A DNA stretch of 9,398 nt, taken from assembly GCA_018969935.1 (NCBI GenBank), contig JAGWXJ010000070.1, forward strand, positions 1-9,398, read 5' to 3'. Under the pieces are notes generated by a model. The model saw only the letters and a list, made by a program, of their open reading frames with translations. It was not told the origin of the DNA and ran no database searches. Of the stretch, positions 6,017 through 9,398 are shown in pieces. Source of the stretch: Alphaproteobacteria bacterium. Its GTDB lineage: Bacteria; Pseudomonadota; Alphaproteobacteria; Micavibrionales; UBA1664. Position 1 is the stretch's first letter, and each line of letters opens with the position of its first letter. A program made the translations under genes and the position numbers.

Positions 6017-6528
6017 TGGAATACCCACGCGCCCCGAGGCGCCGCGCAGAAGTGCTTTTCCCGCCCAACACCCTTAAAGCCAAGGTTGGCAGCGGCGGAA
6101 TTGACGAGCGCCTGATTGAAAAAGCCCAGCGCATCATCGAGGAAACGAAGGTCGACTTTTTGCCTATCGGCAAACGTTACCTTGCATCCCTTGAAGAAGG
6201 GGTAGTGACCACACGCACCAGCCGCGGGCAAATTGATAGCGAAAACCTGATAGCCACCATGCTTTACCCTGCCATGCAGCTGAAGGCGAATGGCGGGATG
6301 TTCGGTTATCCGCTTATTACTTCGGTGGCGGCGCGGCTTATCCGCTTCCTTGAACAGGTGCATGACGCCAACGAAGATGTGCTGGAGGTTGTGAACGCGT
6401 TTGTCGAGAGCCTCAAGGCCATCCTGCTGATGGGCGAAAACAACCGCAAAGTCATCCAGCACGGCGACGACCTGTACCTTGCGCTTGATGAAGCGTGCGA
6501 ACGGTACTTCGAAAAGCACGGTTACTAG
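6016..6528 (+). CDS. Hypothetical helical protein coupled to the response regulator
   Basis: I cannot assign a family to this 170-residue protein. Its ATG shares one base with the upstream stop (TGATG), and AAGGA lies about ten bases before it, so the two genes are translated together. The N-terminus (1-28) is basic and proline/glycine-rich, probably disordered. From residue 29 the protein looks almost entirely helical: IDERLIEKAQRIIEE, a conserved-looking DFLPIGKRYL at 47-56, a central MFGYPLITSVAARLIRFLEQ, and a C-terminal ALDEACERYFEKHGY. There are no membrane segments, and no HPt-type phosphorylation motif was found. Inference: a binding partner or effector of the response regulator. The antisense frame is less protein-like and lacks a ribosome-binding site. 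Confidence 0.82.
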   Translation: MEYPRAPRRRAEVLFPPNTLKAKVGSGGIDERLIEKAQRIIEETKVDFLPIGKRYLASLEEGVVTTRTSRGQIDSENLIATMLYPAMQLKANGGMFGYPLITSVAARLIRFLEQVHDANEDVLEVVNAFVESLKAILLMGENNRKVIQHGDDLYLALDEACERYFEKHGY

Positions 6529-6543
6529 GCTAAAACCTCAAAT

Positions 6544-6572
6544 TTGCATATTTTCATAACCTAAACTATAGA
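6544..6572 (+). promoter_or_regulatory. Candidate promoter of the gene at 6580
   Basis: TTGCAT (6544-6549) is followed by 17 bases and TATAGA (6567-6572) in the 51-base gap after the upstream gene. The -10 is a partial match and the -35 a weak one, but the spacing is ideal. The last -10 base is seven bases from the ATG, so transcripts would start at or near the start codon. Read-through from the response-regulator genes is the alternative. Confidence 0.35.
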
Positions 6573-6579
6573 TTTGGGC

Positions 6580-7581
6580 ATGATCAGCCGTGCCCAACTG
6601 CAAGCCAACCTGCGCCAGACCTTCGATATGCCGCGCGTGAAACCGCATGAGTACGGCATTACTGTCGATTGCAGTGACGACCCCTACAATGTCATGCCCG
6701 TGGCGAGCACCATTTTTGCGAATGTGCTTGCGCAAAGCCAAGACGCGACACCCGACAAGCCGTTTATTGTTACGATTGGCGAAACGCATATCCTGCCCGT
6801 AGACAGGCTGGCCATACAGGCAACGCTGACCATGCTGCACGCCCATTTCGGCAAAAGCATCGCCTTCGGGTACGAACTTTCCCATGACTGGGTACGCATG
6901 GCCGATGACGAAGACCTGTACATCAAGGTGCCCATGCCAAAGGATGTACCAGCGCGCATAGCGGACCCTGACGGACGCACATCGCTTACGAATGCCATTG
7001 CCTGCAAAGCCTTCATGACAGCGGCACTCAGCCAAGAAAATCTTTTCCAAGCCGTGCTGGAGTTGGGGATTTCCGCCCGCTTCAACGATGCGAGCATGGT
7101 GCATGCCACGGACTGCATCAATTACGGTGACGCGCATACACGCGATATCATTGCCAAGAGCGCACTCGGCCTTTCTGCCACACCGCCGATGGCTTCATCG
7201 CCGCGCGGCGTTGCCGAGCGGAATGTTGTCATTGCGGAAAGCGCACTGACCCACGCCAAGGAAGTCGGCGCACGCATTTACGTACAGCATTGCGGCGGGC
7301 GCCATATATTCAGGCAGCAGACATTGGGCATGCCCTTCAAGCAGCATGCGGGCGAAGGGCTTAGCGGGCTGTTTGCAGCCAAGGGGCTACAGACGCTGAA
7401 TGTGATGCTGCTTTCACGGTACGATGCTGCAGTTGTTTCGCCGAGTGAACTGCCTGCCGTACGCCGCAGCATTGCCGTGACAGGCCTGCATGACATGTGG
7501 GAATTCGAAACATCGACCGTCTATGAAACGTGCCGCACATCCGGCCTCAAGTGCTACGCGCCCGAGCCTAGTTTCTTTTAA
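6580..7581 (+). CDS. Uncharacterised protein, possible distant ChaN/EreA/TraB-superfamily member
   Basis: This 333-residue protein is without a confident family. Several features recall the ChaN / erythromycin-esterase / TraB-GumN fold. A strand runs into GETH at 67-70 (FIVTIGETHILPVDR), and a strand ending in a glutamate lies about 30 residues later (IAFGYE, E99). Near the C-terminus is RN-x-x-IAE (214-220), followed by a strand and C-G-G-R-H (238-242). In that superfamily, GExH, E and a later G-x-x-H line one metal-binding or active-site cleft. The match is motif-level and from memory. There is no signal peptide and no membrane segment. ATG 6580 is preferred; an in-frame TTG at 6574 is possible. 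Neither has a Shine-Dalgarno sequence. The stop overlaps that of the convergent phosphoesterase gene. Confidence 0.8.
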   Translation: MISRAQLQANLRQTFDMPRVKPHEYGITVDCSDDPYNVMPVASTIFANVLAQSQDATPDKPFIVTIGETHILPVDRLAIQATLTMLHAHFGKSIAFGYELSHDWVRMADDEDLYIKVPMPKDVPARIADPDGRTSLTNAIACKAFMTAALSQENLFQAVLELGISARFNDASMVHATDCINYGDAHTRDIIAKSALGLSATPPMASSPRGVAERNVVIAESALTHAKEVGARIYVQHCGGRHIFRQQTLGMPFKQHAGEGLSGLFAAKGLQTLNVMLLSRYDAAVVSPSELPAVRRSIAVTGLHDMWEFETSTVYETCRTSGLKCYAPEPSFF

Positions 7582-8378
7582 ACCAGCGGCGTTTCCTTGA
7601 GGTGCGGGCCGCGGCGCAGCGGTTCGATAGCAAGCGCCTTGCCCGATACGTCATCAATATCCACGACAACGCCGCACAGGGTGCCTGCACCTTCGGCGGG
7701 TTCCATTTTCAGCGTACGGACTTTTTTGGTGAAGTTTTCCAAAGGGGCGTCGCGCTTCATGCCGATGATGCTGTCGTAATCGCCTGTCATGCCGGCATCG
7801 GACTGAAAGGCCGTGCCGCCTGCAAGTATGCGCGCATCGGCTGACGGGACGTGCGTGTGCGTACCCACAACGGCTGATACGCGGCCATCGCAGTAGGCGG
7901 CTATGCATTGTTTTTCGGATGTGGCTTCGGCGTGTACATCAACGAACACGCATTTGGTGGGCAGGTTTGCCAGCAGTTCATCCATTTTTGCAAACGGGTC
8001 GTCGATGGCATCCATGAACAGGCGGCCCATGATGTTGATGACGGCCAGTTTACGGCCATCCTTGAGGGTGTGTACGTACAGCCCCTGCCCCACCGTGCCG
8101 TTGGGGTAATTGGCGGGCCTTATGATGCGTGGGTTTTCAGCCAGATAGGGCATGATGTCTTTTTTGTCGAAGGCGTGGTTGCCCAGCGTGATGACATCGG
8201 CCCCGAGGGCGAATATCTCATCAGCAATACGCGGGGTGATGCCGATGCCATGGGCAGCGTTCTCGCCATTTACAACAAGCACATCGGGCTTCAGTTTTTG
8301 AAAAACGGGCGTGATGTGGGCCTGAAGCGCATCGCGCCCAGCCGAACCCACTACATCACCGATAAAGATTATGCGCAT
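7578..8378 (-). CDS. ymdB: YmdB-type metallophosphoesterase (TIGR00282 family)
   Basis: This is a cytoplasmic calcineurin-like phosphodiesterase of 266 residues, the family's usual size. The symbol follows B. subtilis YmdB, which acts on cyclic nucleotides in vitro, and not the unrelated E. coli ymdB. All expected metal ligands are visible: D8 in FIGDVVGSAGR, E39-N40 in VVNGENAAHG, N67-H68 in TLGNHAFDK, H149 in FVDVHAEATSEK, and H174/H176 in GTHTHVPSAD. GNHAFDK has Ala-Phe where I remember Thr-Trp in most members. The start at MRIIFIGD is canonical, although no strong ribosome-binding site precedes it. In related bacteria this gene commonly lies directly before yebC; here three plus-strand genes intervene. 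The physiological substrate cannot be read from sequence. Confidence 0.93.
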   Translation of the reverse strand: MRIIFIGDVVGSAGRDALQAHITPVFQKLKPDVLVVNGENAAHGIGITPRIADEIFALGADVITLGNHAFDKKDIMPYLAENPRIIRPANYPNGTVGQGLYVHTLKDGRKLAVINIMGRLFMDAIDDPFAKMDELLANLPTKCVFVDVHAEATSEKQCIAAYCDGRVSAVVGTHTHVPSADARILAGGTAFQSDAGMTGDYDSIIGMKRDAPLENFTKKVRTLKMEPAEGAGTLCGVVVDIDDVSGKALAIEPLRRGPHLKETPLV

Positions 8379-8412
8379 ATGAACTTTTAACGCGACGGGC
8401 CTCTTAAGGCAA

Positions 8413-9390
8413 TCAAAGCCTGACCTGACGCTGCTTTACCAGCTTGTACAGTTCAACAATACGGCGCGCGTTACCCGGGTGCGAACTCAGGATATCCGGC
8501 AGATCTTGCTCTACATCCTTTGGTTCATCTGCCATGGCTTTGAAGAGAAGGCTCATGCCTGCCTTCGCGCCTACCGTCATGGCAGCCCAGCGATCGGCCA
8601 GCAATTCGTCAGCCCTTTCACCAGCGGCAGCAAATTTGGCAATTTCACCGGCATCTTCAGGTGTAGCTGGCCGGAGCCACGAAACCGTATCAAGAATTCT
8701 TGCCAAAGAACTTTTTGCCTTTAGCGATGCGAATGGCCCCGTACGGCCTTCGCGGATCTCGCAGTATTCATGGGCGATAGCGAAGCCCGCCTCCTCTTCC
8801 GTGCCCTGCATCAGCGCACGGCTCAGGAGAATGGCATCGGTATAGGCGGAAGCTTTGATGCCTGGTCTATCGGTCATGTATACAGGCACTGGCGCCATAC
8901 CGCTTTTGAGTGCGAGCTCATTGGCGATCTGCTGCACGCGGTTGGCATCGGAGAGTGGATAGAGCTTGACCTGACCGTCAGTGGACTCCGCAACAAGCGG
9001 TTTACCGACCATCGCACGCGCTTGCGTAACTTCAGGCCCGAGCGGTGTGCCGGTTGCGCTGCTCGCGATTGCAAAAGCCTCACGAACCAAATCAGGTTCT
9101 TCATTGGATAGATCATCTGGTTTATCCAGTGCTTCGACGGCACTACCAAAGCCGCTGCGCTCAGATGGACTTAGACCGACAAGATGCTGGTTATCGAAGA
9201 AGTCGGACTCGATTTGGGCGGCCCATTGCTTGTTATTGGAGAGGCTCGCATCCTTCACAAAACCCCTCACAAGAAGACGGAAATTGTGGCTGCCGAGCAT
9301 AGCCATCTTGTCAGTGTACCCTTTGAGAAAGTATGTCATTTCGGCGAATGTGACATTTGCATCGGCGGCTTTTTGGATAATACCCTCCAT
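8413..9390 (-). CDS. M48-peptidase-like protein with altered HExxH zinc motif (5' end may lie outside)
   Basis: At least 325 residues resemble the M48 metallopeptidase domain in the C-terminal half. The order is: LALKSGMAPVPVYMTD (160-174); a strand and helix with AILLSRALMQ; AIAHEYCEIREG (204-215), where HExxH is expected; E262-L-L-A-D266, matching the M48 third-ligand pattern ExxAD, with AKAG after it; and SSHPGNARRI (302-311), matching the usual THPxxxxRI. The second zinc histidine is glutamate (H207-E208-Y-C-E211), so classical zinc binding is doubtful. The N-terminal 130 residues are unrecognised, with no signal peptide or membrane segment, unlike many M48 proteins. Only eight bases precede the ATG. 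They are open in frame and lack a clear ribosome-binding site, so the true start may be upstream. The gene ends 34 bases before ymdB on the same strand and could be co-transcribed with it. Confidence 0.75.
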   Translation of the reverse strand: MEGIIQKAADANVTFAEMTYFLKGYTDKMAMLGSHNFRLLVRGFVKDASLSNNKQWAAQIESDFFDNQHLVGLSPSERSGFGSAVEALDKPDDLSNEEPDLVREAFAIASSATGTPLGPEVTQARAMVGKPLVAESTDGQVKLYPLSDANRVQQIANELALKSGMAPVPVYMTDRPGIKASAYTDAILLSRALMQGTEEEAGFAIAHEYCEIREGRTGPFASLKAKSSLARILDTVSWLRPATPEDAGEIAKFAAAGERADELLADRWAAMTVGAKAGMSLLFKAMADEPKDVEQDLPDILSSHPGNARRIVELYKLVKQRQVRL

Positions 9391-9398
9391 AAACCTGT

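Noticed and set aside
5866..6519. Long open frame on the minus strand opposite the response-regulator tail and its partner gene
   Set aside because: It overlaps a certain gene and its coupled neighbour, has no ribosome-binding site, and its composition looks like the shadow of a plus-strand gene.
6016..6528. The response-regulator partner considered as an HPt phosphotransfer protein
   Set aside because: There is no HxxKG-type motif; the histidines present (in EQVHDAN and VIQHGDD) lack the HPt surroundings.
6538..7137. Minus-strand open frame of 199 codons opposite the gene at 6580
   Set aside because: It has no recognisable motif or ribosome-binding site; the plus-strand frame is longer, has ordered motifs and ends at a natural convergent junction.
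8399..8410. GCCT-CTTA-AGGC inverted repeat between the M48-like gene and ymdB, considered as a terminator
   Set aside because: The stem has four pairs and no T-run; it is too weak to call.

Overview
The window looks like a chromosomal segment of an alphaproteobacterium. The minus strand carries yebC, then ruvC-ruvA-ruvB-ybgC-tolQ-tolR in transcription order. I know this arrangement, often with a TIGR00282 (YmdB-type) phosphoesterase next to yebC, from Rhodospirillales-like and related Alphaproteobacteria. The base composition is moderately GC-rich by eye. I cannot name a genus. No RNA genes, CRISPR arrays or insertion sequences were recognised.

Layout, left to right. At 1-3733 there is a tight minus-strand operon read from right to left: ruvC, ruvA, ruvB (Holliday junction branch migration and resolution), ybgC (hotdog thioesterase), tolQ, and tolR, which is cut by the left edge. 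ruvA/ruvB overlap by ATGA, and the ruvB/ybgC, ybgC/tolQ and tolQ/tolR gaps are 1-3 bases. At 3796-4637 there are two small plus-strand genes of unknown function that overlap by GTGA; they appear to be divergent copies of one another. At 4644-5402 lies yebC on the minus strand. At 5507-7581 there are three plus-strand genes: a single-domain response regulator with an unusual basic tail, a translationally coupled helical protein of unknown function, and a protein that may be a distant member of the ChaN/EreA/TraB esterase-like superfamily. At 7578-8378 is a YmdB-type metallophosphoesterase on the minus strand. At 8413-9390 is an M48-peptidase-like protein on the minus strand with an altered zinc motif, possibly continuing past the right edge.

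All the recognisable housekeeping genes lie on the minus strand. All the unfamiliar genes except the M48-like one lie on the plus strand, in two blocks that split what is usually a contiguous ymdB-yebC-ruvC order. These blocks are the accessory part of the window. The clearest regulatory region is 5403-5506, where yebC and the response regulator diverge from -10 elements that overlap on opposite strands, next to a perfect 13-base palindrome.

The housekeeping genes join DNA recombination repair (RuvABC), translation or transcription support (YebC), and envelope integrity (YbgC, TolQ, TolR). The response regulator and its coupled partner are most economically read as a small signalling module with an unknown input and output.
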